Source: Companilactobacillus bobalius (GTDB taxonomy: Bacteria > Bacillota > Bacilli > Lactobacillales > Lactobacillaceae). Taken from it: a stretch of 64,000 bases of DNA. The stretch spans positions 362,288 through 426,287 of the forward strand of contig NZ_LNUA01000077.1 in the NCBI RefSeq assembly GCF_009764355.1, read 5' to 3'. Under the pieces are notes generated by a model. It did no database searches and had not been told where the DNA came from. It worked only from the letters and a program-made list of their open reading frames with translations. The position numbers were made by a program, and so were the translations under genes. This document shows positions 20,028 through 31,038 of the stretch, piece by piece; within the stretch, counting starts at the first letter, position 1, and the number at the start of each line of letters is the position of its first letter.

Positions 20028-20154
20028 GTTCCCAATCGTCATGAAATTCAGCAAATCTCACTTCAGGTACCTTTTCCCCTTCTTTAGGGAATAGTTTCTG
20101 CAATAATCCCTTCTCGAGTTTCTTATATAGGTCTAACTGACGTTGTTGTAGAGT
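20028..20154 (-). repeat. 127-bp inverted repeat, arm 2 (centre of the silent hsdS)
   Basis: Partner of 17669-17795 in opposite orientation. The arms enclose about 2.2 kb containing recognition domain 2a, the recombinase gene and recognition domain 2b. Confidence 0.95.
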
Positions 20155-20660
20155 TATGAGCTTATCAAAATTAGTCAAAAACTTTGCAATCTTATTTTGT
20201 TCCGCTAGAGCGGGTAATGGTACTGGAAATTTAACCAAAACATTTTGATTTAAATGTTTAATTGTTCCTCCGGTTGATTGTCCACTTGAAAATTTTAATA
20301 AGAAAGGTGCTTTTAAATAATGAAAAAGATATTTGTCATCAACTTCATTTTCATTTTTAATTCTTACATTGAAAACACCAGCATTTAGCGTGGCAGGCAT
20401 TGGTAACTCTGCAACGTAAGCAACTTTACCAAGTGTCCCATCTTTTGTAATCAAAATACTGCCATTTGAAATCTGAATTTTTTTATCTTGGTCAAAGCGA
20501 TTTTTTTTCACATAATGAATATTTGAATAGTCAATTTCACCATCTTTAAAGTCTGTTCCCGTTATTAACATATAGTTGCCGTTATCGAGAAATTCTGATG
20601 TTCTAAGATTTTGCCAACCGATTCTGGCATTCATATTCGCCAGATCCGACAACTTACGAA

Positions 20661-20668
20661 GTTCCCAA
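20661..20668 (-). repeat. 8-bp match at the 5' edge of the silent hsdS
   Basis: GTTCCCAA, the inverse of TTGGGAAC at 17171-17178 (within the 16-bp repeat before recognition domain 1 of the expressed gene). The reading frame is kept across the match, so recombination here would replace the whole variable part of HsdS. Confidence 0.6.
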
Positions 20669-20732
20669 GTTTCAGCCTATAAAAAAATATAGAAATTTAT
20701 AAAATTGATTGTTTTTTTATGAAAGAACCCCC

Positions 20733-20843
20733 CCGCTAATAATGAAGATCATTATATTTAAAACAATGAAATTTATTTCAAATAATTAGTAGTTGGGAAG
20801 TAAATCGGACAAGATAGTAATGATCTTAAATCTTTTTTAGCGG
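20733..20843. repeat. structured inverted-repeat element between the silent hsdS and ymdB
   Basis: Nested dyads: CCGCTAA (20733-20739) with TTAGCGG (20837-20843), and AAGATCATTA (20745-20754) with TAATGATCTT (20818-20827), both perfect. A smaller TGAAAT/ATTTCA hairpin lies inside. A run of seven C precedes it at 20728-20734. There is no ORF. This is the main content of the 384-bp gap 20677-21060; nothing is recognised in 20844-20980. It may be an unlabelled RNA, a miniature element or an end of the inserted R-M island. Confidence 0.5.
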
Positions 20844-20980
20844 TGTATATCAGATTTACTTAATAATTTAGAATATTGGGGAAAGAAGAGTTCCAAAATA
20901 GAATAGGACTGGTCCAACCTGACAATATAGCAGGAAATACGATTTGATTTAAAAGGAAGTTCTTAAGTGTTAAAATATAC

Positions 20981-21005
20981 GACCAGACGTTCGTCTGGTC
21001 TTTTT
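20981..21005 (+). terminator. plus-strand terminator with no visible gene before it
   Basis: GACCAGAC, four bases, GTCTGGTC, then TTTTT: a perfect, GC-rich intrinsic terminator. No plus-strand gene precedes it within the silent hsdS gap, so it either serves an unannotated short RNA or is left from a gene displaced by the R-M locus. It also shields ymdB from read-through. Confidence 0.85.
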
Positions 21006-21029
21006 AAATTCCTCTAAAATTGATACAAT
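21001..21029 (+). promoter_or_regulatory. ymdB-mutSL-ruvAB promoter
   Basis: Extended -10 TG-A-TACAAT (TACAAT at 21024-21029) with a weak TTTTTA -35 at 21001-21006, 17-bp spacing. It directly follows the terminator and precedes ymdB by about 30 bp. Confidence 0.55.
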
Positions 21030-21060
21030 ATCATAGGTAAAGATTGGGGATAAAAATATA

Positions 21061-21864
21061 ATGAAAATACTTTTCGTTGGCGATGTCGTAGGTTCTGTCG
21101 GCATTAAAGCTATAGAAACATATCTACCTGAGATCAAGAAGAAGGTTAAACCACAATTAACAATCGTTAATGGTGAGAATGCTGCTGGTGGCAAGGGTAC
21201 TAAAGAGCCTGATTATCAAAAAATCACTCGTGCCGGTGCTGATGTCGTAACGGGGGGAAATCATACTTGGGATAAGCGTGAGATCCTTGACTTCATCGAT
21301 GATCCGAAGAAAAATATTCTCCGTCCATATAACTTTCCTGGTGATCATGTTCCTGGACGTGGTTATCTAGAAATTAATGTAAATACTAAAAAGGTCTATG
21401 TTATCAATATGATGGGAACTGCTTTGATGCAACCAATCGATAATCCATTCCTTGAAGCTGATAAGTTGCTCAAGACTTTAGATAAAGATGCAGTTAAGTT
21501 TGTCGACTTCCACGCTGAAACAACTAGTGAAAAAATTGCCTTTGGTAATTACGTGACTGGTCGTGTCTCAGCTGTCTGTGGTACACACACTCACGTTCAA
21601 ACAAACGATGCACAGGTTATCAACAAGCAAACAGCTTACTTAACTGATGTCGGGATGACCGGTTCATATGATGGTATTCTTGGTGACAAAAAGGAACCAA
21701 TCATCAATCGTTTCCTAACGCAAAGACCTAACAAATTTGATGTCGATGAAGATGGTCGCATGCAAATTGGCTTCGCAGTTATTGAAATTAATGATCAAAC
21801 AAATAATGCACGTAGTATCAAGAACTATGTCATTACACCAAATAATCAATCTTTCTTGAATTAA
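21061..21864 (+). CDS. ymdB: YmdB-type metallophosphoesterase (2',3'-cyclic nucleotide phosphodiesterase)
   Basis: 267 residues, full length for the TIGR00282 family. Metal-binding motifs are in place: FVGDVVG (about 5-11), NGENAAGG (about 39), GGNHTWD (about 67), FHAETTSEK and GTHTHVQT. YmdB of Bacillus hydrolyses 2',3'-cAMP and affects RNA turnover and multicellular behaviour. In many lactobacilli it follows rny, which is absent here; the R-M locus lies upstream instead. ATG 21061 with GGGGA. First gene of the repair operon. Confidence 0.95.
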   Translation: MKILFVGDVVGSVGIKAIETYLPEIKKKVKPQLTIVNGENAAGGKGTKEPDYQKITRAGADVVTGGNHTWDKREILDFIDDPKKNILRPYNFPGDHVPGRGYLEINVNTKKVYVINMMGTALMQPIDNPFLEADKLLKTLDKDAVKFVDFHAETTSEKIAFGNYVTGRVSAVCGTHTHVQTNDAQVINKQTAYLTDVGMTGSYDGILGDKKEPIINRFLTQRPNKFDVDEDGRMQIGFAVIEINDQTNNARSIKNYVITPNNQSFLN

Positions 21865-21877
21865 TGGAGGGGAATTC

Positions 21878-24535
21878 ATGCCTCAAAAAACTAAAGAAAC
21901 ACCAATGATGGAGCAATATCTGGAGTATAAGAAACAATATCCAGATGCTTTTTTGTTATATCGTGTTGGTGATTTTTATGAAATGTTCTACGACGATGCC
22001 GTTAAAGGTTCGCAGATTCTAGAATTAACTTTGACATCCCGTAATAAAAAAGCTGATGAAGGTATCCCAATGTGTGGAGTTCCTCATCATGCAATTGAAG
22101 GCTACATCGATACACTTGTGGATAAAGGTTACAAAGTTGCTGTCTGTGATCAACTGGAAAATCCCGCTGACGCACAAGGTAAGATGGTCAAACGTGGTGT
22201 TACACGAGTAGTTACACCCGGTACTATCATGGATAAATCAGACCAAGCGAAAGAGAACAATTACATCACAGCCATTACAGCTAATAAAGATGTTTTTGGT
22301 TTAGCTTATGCGGACTTATCCACCGGTGAAGTAAAAGTTACATCGGTTACTAGCCAATTAGATTTAACAAATGAATTGCAAAATTTGGATACTAAAGAAA
22401 CCGTTGTTTCCGGCAGTTTCCCACAAAAATATCTCGATCAATTACGTAAATACGGCATTTTGATTTCTAAATTGGATGAACTGGATGATAATTACAGTTT
22501 TGATTTCTCACAAATCAGTTCAGATTTAGAAGTATCCACCGTTAAGCTGTTGATAAGTTATCTGATCAAGACACAGATGCGTTCACTGGATCATTTGAAG
22601 GCTGCTCAATCATATGAAACTTCTTCATATTTATTAATGGATCATTCAGCTCAAAGTAACCTAGAGTTGTTCAAAAATATCCGGACTAATAAGAAATCCG
22701 GAACACTTTTATGGTTGTTGGATGAAACTAAAACCGCTATGGGTAGTCGTTTGTTAAAACAATGGTTAGCTCGTCCTTTGATCAGTGTTGAGAAGTTGAA
22801 AGAACGTCAGCACTTCGTTCAAGTCTTCATGGATAATTATTTTCAAAGATCATCCTTCCAAGACTATTTGACAAAAGTTTATGATTTGGAACGACTAGCC
22901 GGTCGAGTAGCTTATGGAACCGTTAATGGTCGTGATTTGATTCAATTGAAAACTTCGCTTGAACAAGTCCCCGAGATAAAATCGATTCTTTTGGACATTG
23001 GCGATGATGAATTGACAACCTATGTGGAAAAAATTGATGAAGTGGCTGATATTCGTGAACTGATCGACAAAGCTATTGTGGAGGAAGCTCCGATATCCAT
23101 TACTGGCGGTGGCTTGATTAAAGAAGGTTACAATGACCAACTCGATAAGTATCTAGATGCCTCGAAAAATGGTAAGCAGTGGTTAGCTACTTTGAAGGCT
23201 AAGGAACAAGAATTAACTGGTATCAATAATCTAAAAATCGGTTATAACAAGGTTTTCGGTTATTACATTGAAGTCAGTCGTGCTAATATCGACAAAATTC
23301 CTGAAGACCGCTATCAAAGAAAACAAACTCTAGTTAACGCTGAAAGATATATTACGCCTGAACTAAAGGATAAAGAGAGTCTTATTCTTGAAGCCGAAGA
23401 GAAATCTAAGAGTTTGGAATATCACTTATTTGATCAAATCAGAAAGAAGATTAAAGATCAGATCAGACGAATTCAATCACTAGCTAATATTTTGTCACGT
23501 TTGGATGTTTTGCAAAGTTTTGCCGTTGTCAGTGAAGAGTACCATTATGTGGCACCGGAATTTATTAGTGAACATGAATTGAATATTACTAATGGTCGTC
23601 ATCCGGTTGTGGAAAAAGTTTTAAGTAACAATAGCTACATTCCTAATAATGTTAACTTTGATGACCAAACGGATATACTTTTGATTACTGGTCCTAACAT
23701 GTCTGGTAAAAGTACTTATATGCGTCAGATGGCTTTAACAGTTATCATGGCTCAAATTGGCTGTTTTGTACCGGCTGATTCTGCCCAGATGCCGATCTTT
23801 GACCATATCTTTACTAGAATTGGTGCTGCCGATGATCTTATTTCTGGTGATTCAACCTTCATGGTCGAAATGCGTGAAGCTAACGATGCTTTGAAAAACG
23901 CTACACCGAATAGTTTGATTATCTTTGATGAAATCGGTCGTGGTACGGCTACTTATGACGGAATGGCTTTAGCTCAAGCAATCATTGAGTACATCGATAA
24001 GCATGTTAAAGCGATGACTTTGTTCTCAACTCACTATCATGAATTGACTGAACTAGAAAGTCAGTTGCCTGGTTTAAAGAATGTGCACGTTGATGCTTCA
24101 GAAGAAAACGGTGATTTAGTCTTTCTTCATAAGGTATTGCCTGGTCCAGCCGACAAGTCATATGGTATCCACGTTGCTAAATTAGCCGGATTACCAGACG
24201 ATGTATTGGTTCGAGCTGATAAGATTTTGAGTAGTTTGGAAGAAACTTCAGTTCATACAACGACATCCGATAGTATTCACGAAGATGTTCAGCCAGTTGT
24301 AAAAGTTCAACCGGAACCAGAGGTTGTCCCTGAAACAAAACCAGAACCAAAATCTGAACCAGAAGTGGAAGAAGACACACAAATGTCGCTATTCCCAGAA
24401 ACTTCTAAACCAACTAAGAAGTTTTCATCTAAAGAAAATCAAGTTCTCAAGGAACTGAACAATCAAGATTTAATGAGTGTCACACCAATCGATGCTATCA
24501 ATTTACTCTACAAATGGCAGAAGAAACTTAAATAA
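21878..24535 (+). CDS. mutS: DNA mismatch repair protein MutS
   Basis: 885 residues. It has an N-terminal mismatch-binding domain with the GDFYEMF motif (Phe wedge), connector, lever and clamp regions, and an ATPase with Walker [18 protein letters not shown] and [12 protein letters not shown]. Between ATPase and C-terminus lies a Pro/Glu-rich linker (about 815-835) followed by QMSLFP, a likely clamp-binding motif. ATG 21878 follows GGAGGGG, 13 bp past ymdB. It is cotranscribed with mutL. Confidence 0.98.
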   Translation: MPQKTKETPMMEQYLEYKKQYPDAFLLYRVGDFYEMFYDDAVKGSQILELTLTSRNKKADEGIPMCGVPHHAIEGYIDTLVDKGYKVAVCDQLENPADAQGKMVKRGVTRVVTPGTIMDKSDQAKENNYITAITANKDVFGLAYADLSTGEVKVTSVTSQLDLTNELQNLDTKETVVSGSFPQKYLDQLRKYGILISKLDELDDNYSFDFSQISSDLEVSTVKLLISYLIKTQMRSLDHLKAAQSYETSSYLLMDHSAQSNLELFKNIRTNKKSGTLLWLLDETKTAMGSRLLKQWLARPLISVEKLKERQHFVQVFMDNYFQRSSFQDYLTKVYDLERLAGRVAYGTVNGRDLIQLKTSLEQVPEIKSILLDIGDDELTTYVEKIDEVADIRELIDKAIVEEAPISITGGGLIKEGYNDQLDKYLDASKNGKQWLATLKAKEQELTGINNLKIGYNKVFGYYIEVSRANIDKIPEDRYQRKQTLVNAERYITPELKDKESLILEAEEKSKSLEYHLFDQIRKKIKDQIRRIQSLANILSRLDVLQSFAVVSEEYHYVAPEFISEHELNITNGRHPVVEKVLSNNSYIPNNVNFDDQTDILLITGPNMSGKSTYMRQMALTVIMAQIGCFVPADSAQMPIFDHIFTRIGAADDLISGDSTFMVEMREANDALKNATPNSLIIFDEIGRGTATYDGMALAQAIIEYIDKHVKAMTLFSTHYHELTELESQLPGLKNVHVDASEENGDLVFLHKVLPGPADKSYGIHVAKLAGLPDDVLVRADKILSSLEETSVHTTTSDSIHEDVQPVVKVQPEPEVVPETKPEPKSEPEVEEDTQMSLFPETSKPTKKFSSKENQVLKELNNQDLMSVTPIDAINLLYKWQKKLK

Positions 24536-24550
24536 AAGAAGGTGGAAAAC

Positions 24551-26515
24551 GTGGGTATAATTCATGAACTACCAGTTGAATTAAGTAACCAGATTGCGGC
24601 TGGGGAAGTTATTGAACGCCCCGCATCAGTCGTGAAAGAGCTGGTGGAAAATTCCATCGATGCACAAGCAACTCAAGTGCTGATTACGATTCAGCAAGCT
24701 GGATTGAAATTAATAGAAGTTAATGACAATGGAAAAGGGATTTCTTCGGATGATGTTGAAGTAGCTTTTCTACCTCATACCACTAGTAAAATTTCTAATG
24801 ATCGTGATTTGTTTAATATCAGGACGTTAGGATTTCGTGGTGAGGCTTTAGCTAGTATTGCTTCTATTTCTAAATTAACAGTTTTAACAAGTATGGATGG
24901 CAAGTCAGCTGTTCGGGCTAAATATTCAGGTAATGAATTGGTTAAGAAGGAAACTTTTGCCCGTTCTAAGGGAACAACTATTACAGTTGAAGATATGTTC
25001 TTCAATACGCCGGCTCGTTTGAAATATGTGAAGTCGCTGCATACAGAGTTGAACAAAATTGTCGATATTGTTGACCGTTTAGCAATGGGACATCCTGATA
25101 TTTCCTTTAGATTAATTAACGAAGGAAAAGATTTAGTTTGGACATCAGGCAATGATAATCTTCAACAGACAATAGCCGGTATTTATGGTCGGACAATTGC
25201 CAGTCATATGTTGGAGTTTGAAAATTCTGATCCAGATTATGAAATACATGGCTTCTTTTCTAAACCGGATACGACACGATCTAACCGTTCGTACATTTCA
25301 CTAATTTTAAATGGACGTTATATTCGCAATTTCCAATTAACTAATGCGGTGATCCGTGGCTATGGATCTAAATTGATGGTAGCCAGATTTCCAGTCGCGG
25401 TGATTGATATCAAAATGGATCCAAGTTTAGTTGATATTAATGTTCATCCGACAAAACAAGAAGTTAGACTTTCAAATGAAGGTCATATTGGTGATTTAAT
25501 CAGTGATGGAATTAAACGACGTTTGTCAGATCAGAATTTGATTCCTGATGCGGTTAAAAATTTAGGCAGAAAAGAACCGGTTAAAACGGTTGATACTTAT
25601 AAGCCGGAACAGATCAGTTTCAGTGATATTGCCACAATCGCTAAGATCAGTGAACCTTTGAGTACACCCACGAAGACTATTGAACCAGAAAATCCAATGC
25701 CAAATGAGCAACCTCAACCAATGGAAACAAGTGAAACCTTTGAAACACCAATGACAGGGATGCCGATTTTTAAAGATCCTGATCATTTGAAGTTATGGGA
25801 TCAACGTTTACAAAAAGAAACTGAGTCTAAGGTAAAAGTTTTAAACAGTGAGCCACAAGCTGCTGATACAAAAGATTCTGAACCCATCAATCAGGAAGAA
25901 AAAAGTGGTTTTCCTGATTTACGTTACATTGGTCAAATTCATGGAACTTATTTGGTTGCTGAGAGTGAAGATGGCTTTTACTTGATAGATCAACATGCGG
26001 CGCAAGAACGTGTTAACTACGAATACTATCGTAAAGAAATTGGGAAAGTCTCCAATGATCAACAGAAATTGTTGGTTCCAATCGTTTTGGATTATCCAAA
26101 TTCAGAAAGTATTTTGATTCGAGAGAAGAAACCAGTTTTGGAAAGTATTGGTCTTTATTTGGATGATTTTGGACAAAATAGTTTTGTCGTCAATACCCAT
26201 CCCACCTGGTTTGTTCCTGGACAAGAGGAATCAACTATTAAAGAAATGGTTGACTATGTGTTAAATGATTCTAAAATCAGTGTTGCCAGTTTCCGTGAAA
26301 AGAATGCCATCATGATGAGTTGTAAACGTGCGATTAAAGCTAATCATCATATCGATGATCGTGAGGCAGTACAATTGCTCCACAATTTGACTAAGGCCGA
26401 AAATCCTTATAACTGTCCCCATGGACGTCCAGTTTTGGTTGAATTCAGTAATAAAGATTTGGAAAAAATGTTCAAGAGAATTCAAGATCCACATGATACT
26501 AGAGAGAGTGAATAA
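24551..26515 (+). CDS. mutL: DNA mismatch repair protein MutL
   Basis: About 654 residues. The N-terminal GHKL ATPase has ELVENSIDA, DNGKGI and TLGFRGEAL. The C-terminal domain contains DQHAAQERVNYE, matching the DQHA-x2-E-x4-E metal site, and CPHGRPV, so the protein should be a nicking endonuclease as in mut systems without MutH. I chose GTG 24551 (GIIHELPVELSNQIAAGEV) because AAGGTGG ends 5 bp before it; the earlier GTG 24542 lies inside that ribosome site. Confidence 0.97.
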   Translation: MGIIHELPVELSNQIAAGEVIERPASVVKELVENSIDAQATQVLITIQQAGLKLIEVNDNGKGISSDDVEVAFLPHTTSKISNDRDLFNIRTLGFRGEALASIASISKLTVLTSMDGKSAVRAKYSGNELVKKETFARSKGTTITVEDMFFNTPARLKYVKSLHTELNKIVDIVDRLAMGHPDISFRLINEGKDLVWTSGNDNLQQTIAGIYGRTIASHMLEFENSDPDYEIHGFFSKPDTTRSNRSYISLILNGRYIRNFQLTNAVIRGYGSKLMVARFPVAVIDIKMDPSLVDINVHPTKQEVRLSNEGHIGDLISDGIKRRLSDQNLIPDAVKNLGRKEPVKTVDTYKPEQISFSDIATIAKISEPLSTPTKTIEPENPMPNEQPQPMETSETFETPMTGMPIFKDPDHLKLWDQRLQKETESKVKVLNSEPQAADTKDSEPINQEEKSGFPDLRYIGQIHGTYLVAESEDGFYLIDQHAAQERVNYEYYRKEIGKVSNDQQKLLVPIVLDYPNSESILIREKKPVLESIGLYLDDFGQNSFVVNTHPTWFVPGQEESTIKEMVDYVLNDSKISVASFREKNAIMMSCKRAIKANHHIDDREAVQLLHNLTKAENPYNCPHGRPVLVEFSNKDLEKMFKRIQDPHDTRESE

Positions 26516-26518
26516 ATT

Positions 26519-27112
26519 ATGTTTGAATATTTAAATGGTTTAATTACGGCAATTACCCCTTCGTATATTGTTGTGGATGTTAAGGGTGTAGGATATAAAG
26601 TCCAAGTGGCAAATCCTTATCGTTATGAAGAAAATCAAGAGGCTAGAGTTTATGTCGAACAGATTGTTCGTGACAATGAACAGTCATTATATGGATTTTA
26701 TGATTTGAACGAGAAGAATATTTTTCTACATTTAATTAGTGTTTCTGGAATTGGACCCAAGAGTGCTCTAGCTATTTTGGCTGGACAGGACTTACAAGGT
26801 TTGATTCATGCGATTGAAAATGATGATGTTAAATTCTTAACCAAATTTCCTAAAATTGGTAAAAAGACTGCTCAACAAATTATTTTGGATCTATCAGGTA
26901 AATTCACGGCTGAAGGTCAGATGACACTTGGTGAAGCTCCAGTTGAATTCAGTAGTGGTTTGAGCCAAGAATTGGAAGATGGTTTGGCAGCTTTAGAATC
27001 ACTTGGCTATTCACCTAAAGAAATTAGTAAAGTTAAATCAACGCTTGAAAAAGAACACTTGAAGAGTGCTGACGAATACTTGCGTGCTGGTCTTAAATTA
27101 TTAAGCAAATAA
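26519..27112 (+). CDS. ruvA: Holliday junction branch migration protein RuvA
   Basis: 197 residues, full length: N-terminal OB fold (MFEYLNGLITAITPSYIVVDVKGVGYKV), helix-hairpin-helix motifs (VSGIGPKSALAIL, FPKIGKKTAQQIILDL) and the C-terminal RuvB-binding three-helix domain (LGYSPKEISK). It grips the four-way junction. It begins 3 bp after mutL, so translation is probably coupled. No LexA-type box is visible upstream. Confidence 0.98.
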   Translation: MFEYLNGLITAITPSYIVVDVKGVGYKVQVANPYRYEENQEARVYVEQIVRDNEQSLYGFYDLNEKNIFLHLISVSGIGPKSALAILAGQDLQGLIHAIENDDVKFLTKFPKIGKKTAQQIILDLSGKFTAEGQMTLGEAPVEFSSGLSQELEDGLAALESLGYSPKEISKVKSTLEKEHLKSADEYLRAGLKLLSK

Positions 27113-27143
27113 ATAAATTTTAGAAATGAAGGGAGTGTTAAAA

Positions 27144-28175
27144 ATCACAAATAACGAGAATGATGAGAGTGAACGTTTAACAGATGCGGATTCACTTGAT
27201 AACAATGAAGATGTTATTGAACAAACACTCCGTCCGCAAACTTTTGATCAATACTTAGGTCAAGAGAAAGCTAAGAAAGAATTAGATATCTACATCAAGG
27301 CGGCTAAGCAACGTCAACAGACACTAGATCATGTTTTGCTATATGGTCCTCCTGGGCTAGGTAAAACAACATTGGCCATGATCATCGCTAATGAAATGGG
27401 TGTCAATATTCATACAACTACAGGTCCTTCGATTGAAAAATCTGGTGATTTGGTGGCTGTTTTGGATGAACTGGAACCAGGCGATGTCTTATTTATTGAT
27501 GAAATTCATCGTATGCCACGTGCTATTGAAGAAGTGCTTTATTCGGCCATGGAAGATTTCTACATTGATATTATCGTTGGTCAAGGTAGTGAATCACGAT
27601 CACTACACCATCAATTAGTTCCTTATACATTAATTGGTGCGACGACTGCTGCCGGAAAACTTTCAGCTCCTTTGCGAGATCGGTTTGGAATTGTCGAAAG
27701 AATGGAGTACTATACCATAGATGAATTGTCCAAGATTGTTTTTCGTTCAGCTAGTGTTTTGAACATTAACGTTGATGAAGAAGGAGCACATGAAATTGCT
27801 CGTCGATCTCGAGGGACACCTAGAATTGCCAACCGTTTGTTGAAGCGAGTACGTGATTTTGCTCAAGTTGCCAATAAAGATACGATTGACTACGATATGG
27901 CTGAATCAGCGTTGAACCAATTACAAGTTGATGATGCCGGACTTGATCATCTTGACCGTCGAATTTTGTCAATGATAATTGAACTTTACAATGGTGGTCC
28001 AGTCGGTTTGAAAGTTATCGCCGCTAATATTGGTGAAGAACAAGAAACAATTGAAGAAGTTTATGAACCATATCTAATGCAAATGGGATTCTTGAAGCGT
28101 ACAGCTAAAGGTCGTGTTGTCACGAGAAAAGGTTATGAACACATGGGATTACCTTATCCCGAACAAAACGAGTAA
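27144..28175 (+). CDS. ruvB: Holliday junction branch migration helicase RuvB, probable ATC start
   Basis: AAA+ motor with Walker [15 protein letters not shown], the arginine-finger region ([15 protein letters not shown]) and a C-terminal winged helix; about 343 residues. The start is odd. The conventional ATG at 27126 (349 residues) has no ribosome site before it, while a good AAGGGAGTG lies at 27129-27137, downstream of it. No ATG, GTG or TTG follows at the right distance. ATC 27144, six bases past that site, would begin ITNNENDES. Identity is sure; the start is an inference. Confidence 0.93.
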   Translation: MTNNENDESERLTDADSLDNNEDVIEQTLRPQTFDQYLGQEKAKKELDIYIKAAKQRQQTLDHVLLYGPPGLGKTTLAMIIANEMGVNIHTTTGPSIEKSGDLVAVLDELEPGDVLFIDEIHRMPRAIEEVLYSAMEDFYIDIIVGQGSESRSLHHQLVPYTLIGATTAAGKLSAPLRDRFGIVERMEYYTIDELSKIVFRSASVLNINVDEEGAHEIARRSRGTPRIANRLLKRVRDFAQVANKDTIDYDMAESALNQLQVDDAGLDHLDRRILSMIIELYNGGPVGLKVIAANIGEEQETIEEVYEPYLMQMGFLKRTAKGRVVTRKGYEHMGLPYPEQNE

Positions 28176-28193
28176 AGTGATTTACTCGTTTTG
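28166..28193 (+). terminator. hairpin across the ruvB stop (weak or attenuating terminator)
   Basis: A perfect 11-bp stem (AAACGAGTAAA at 28166-28176 with 28181-28191), 4-nt loop, but only a short TTTT. It could reduce rather than stop read-through from ruvB into queA. Confidence 0.6.
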
Positions 28194-28241
28194 GTGTATC
28201 TCAAGAAAAACATTATTCCACGATTAAAAGGAGATTTTACA

Positions 28242-29276
28242 ATGACACTAACAACAGAAGATTTTGATTATGATTTGCCAGAAGAACTTATTGCGCAAAC
28301 ACCAATTAAAAATCGTGATCAGTCAAGATTATTAGTCTTGGATCATGAAACGGGAGAATATCAAGACAAGCATTTTTATGATATTCTTGATTATTTAAAT
28401 CCTGGCGATGCTTTGGTAATGAACAATTCTCGTGTTTTACCAGCACGTTTGTATGGTACTAAAGAAGATACTGATGGACATGAAGAAGTATTGCTTTTAA
28501 ATAATATTGAAGGCGATAAGTGGGAAGTCTTAATGAAACCTGCTCGACGTGCCAAAGTAGGAACAAAAGTTGAATTCGGTGACGGACAACTTGAGGCAGA
28601 AGTGCTTGAGGACCTTGAACATGGTGGCAAGATCATTGAATTCCACTATCAAGGTATCTTTATGGAGATCCTAGAACAATTAGGTGAAATGCCTTTACCT
28701 CCATATATCAAGGAAAAATTAGACGATCCTGATCGTTATCAAACTGTTTATGCCAAAGAAAATGGTTCAGCTGCCGCTCCAACAGCTGGACTTCACTGGA
28801 CAAAAGATTTGTTGAAAAAGGTTGAGGATAAAGGTGTTAAACTGGTTTATATCACTTTGCACGTTGGTTTAGGAACTTTCAGACCAGTGACTGAATCAGA
28901 TATCAGTAAGCATGTAATGCATTCTGAGTTCTATCGTTTGGATGAAGATTCAGCTAAGACATTGAATGAAGTGAAGAAGAATGGTGGCAAGATTGTTGCA
29001 ACTGGAACAACTTCAATCAGAACTTTGGAAACAATTGGAACTAAGTTTAATGGTGAAATCAAAGCTGACAGTGGCTGGACTGATATTTTTATTAAACCAG
29101 GTTACGAATGGAAAGTTGTTGACGAATTTATCACTAACTTTCATTTGCCAAAATCAACTTTAGTTATGTTAGTTGCAGCATTTACCGGAAGAGAAAATAT
29201 TTTGAACGCATACCAACACGCTGTAGAAGAGAAATATCGCTTCTTTAGTTTTGGGGATGCAATGTTCATTAAGTAG
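28242..29276 (+). CDS. queA: S-adenosylmethionine:tRNA ribosyltransferase-isomerase QueA
   Basis: 344 residues. Family motifs are present: [60 protein letters not shown] and [17 protein letters not shown]. It transfers the ribosyl part of AdoMet to preQ1 in tRNA, the penultimate queuosine step. ATG 28242 follows AAAAGGAG; the longer in-frame GTG at 28191 lies inside the ruvB hairpin and is rejected. Followed 9 bp later by tgt, the preceding pathway step. Confidence 0.97.
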   Translation: MTLTTEDFDYDLPEELIAQTPIKNRDQSRLLVLDHETGEYQDKHFYDILDYLNPGDALVMNNSRVLPARLYGTKEDTDGHEEVLLLNNIEGDKWEVLMKPARRAKVGTKVEFGDGQLEAEVLEDLEHGGKIIEFHYQGIFMEILEQLGEMPLPPYIKEKLDDPDRYQTVYAKENGSAAAPTAGLHWTKDLLKKVEDKGVKLVYITLHVGLGTFRPVTESDISKHVMHSEFYRLDEDSAKTLNEVKKNGGKIVATGTTSIRTLETIGTKFNGEIKADSGWTDIFIKPGYEWKVVDEFITNFHLPKSTLVMLVAAFTGRENILNAYQHAVEEKYRFFSFGDAMFIK

Positions 29277-30428
<1,152 letters not shown>

Positions 30429-30518
30429 AAGATTTTGATAAGAAAAGTCTTCTAGTCTGGAAACAAGGTTATATTTTTGGTAACCTATAAGTATGTAAAT
30501 TATTAAGAGGTGGAAAAT

Positions 30519-31019
30519 TTGAATATGCTTACGTTAGGTGCCGGCGCTGGTGCTGGTGGCTCAATGGGTCTTTTGATCTTTGTTGTTATTATGTTTGTTG
30601 GTATGTACTTTATCTCCATTCGTCCACAAAAGAAACAACAACAAAAGCGTCAAGAAATGCTTAAAGAAATGTCAAAAGGTGACAAGGTTGTCACACTTGG
30701 TGGTATTAAGGGTGTTGTTGCATCAATCGATCGTGATAACAAAGAAGTCGTTGTTGACTGTGATGGAATTTATCTAACATTTGATTTGAATTTCATTCGT
30801 CGTACAACTCCAGTCGCTGCTGGTGCTACAAAGCCAGCTGCTGATAAGGCTGCAGAAGACAACAATGAAAACAAGAACGATGCTGCTAAAGAAGATACTA
30901 AGGCAGAAGTTTCAGATGACACTAAGTCAGTCGAAACAGAAACAAAAGAAGCAACAGAAAAGGTAGAAGATACAAAACCTGCTGATACTGATGCTGATTC
31001 TAAAGAAGAAACAAAATAA
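30519..31019 (+). CDS. yajC: preprotein translocase accessory subunit YajC with acidic tail
   Basis: About 166 residues. A single N-terminal membrane segment (LLIFVVIMFVGMYFISIRPQ) and the conserved QKKQQQKRQEMLKEMSKGDKVVTLGGIKGVV are YajC. From about residue 105 the protein continues as a long Ala/Lys/Glu/Asp/Thr low-complexity tail, much longer than in enteric YajC. AAGAGGTGG lies 5 bp before TTG 30519; ATG 30525 is a second possibility, and GTG 30510 is within the ribosome site. Last gene of the operon. Confidence 0.95.
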   Translation: MNMLTLGAGAGAGGSMGLLIFVVIMFVGMYFISIRPQKKQQQKRQEMLKEMSKGDKVVTLGGIKGVVASIDRDNKEVVVDCDGIYLTFDLNFIRRTTPVAAGATKPAADKAAEDNNENKNDAAKEDTKAEVSDDTKSVETETKEATEKVEDTKPADTDADSKEETK

Positions 31020-31038
31020 TTCTTTAATTAACTAAAAA

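Larger units (their letters stand above)
19495..20676 (-). pseudogene. hsdS: silent, headless second hsdS cassette
   Basis: Reading from 20676 down, the frame opens directly after a TAG (20677-20679) with AETWELRKLSDLANMNARI, that is, exactly at the DDWEQ motif that precedes recognition domain 1 in the expressed copy. The normal start block is missing, and the first available start is a TTG at 20652 without a good ribosome site. The rest is intact: recognition domain 1b, the 127-bp repeat block, domain 2b and the C-terminal helix ending KKYLLQKLFI. Lacking a start and facing hsdRMS, it looks like a storage cassette, not an expressed subunit. If translated from TTG 20652 it would be 385 residues. 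Confidence 0.85.

Noticed and set aside
20970..21194. Minus-strand ORF upstream of and over the ymdB start
   Set aside because: It runs antisense through the ymdB start and the terminator hairpin; no ribosome site and no recognisable product.
28191..28241. GTG start for queA 17 codons upstream
   Set aside because: It lies in the ruvB hairpin and has no ribosome site; ATG 28242 follows AAAAGGAG and matches the family N-terminus.
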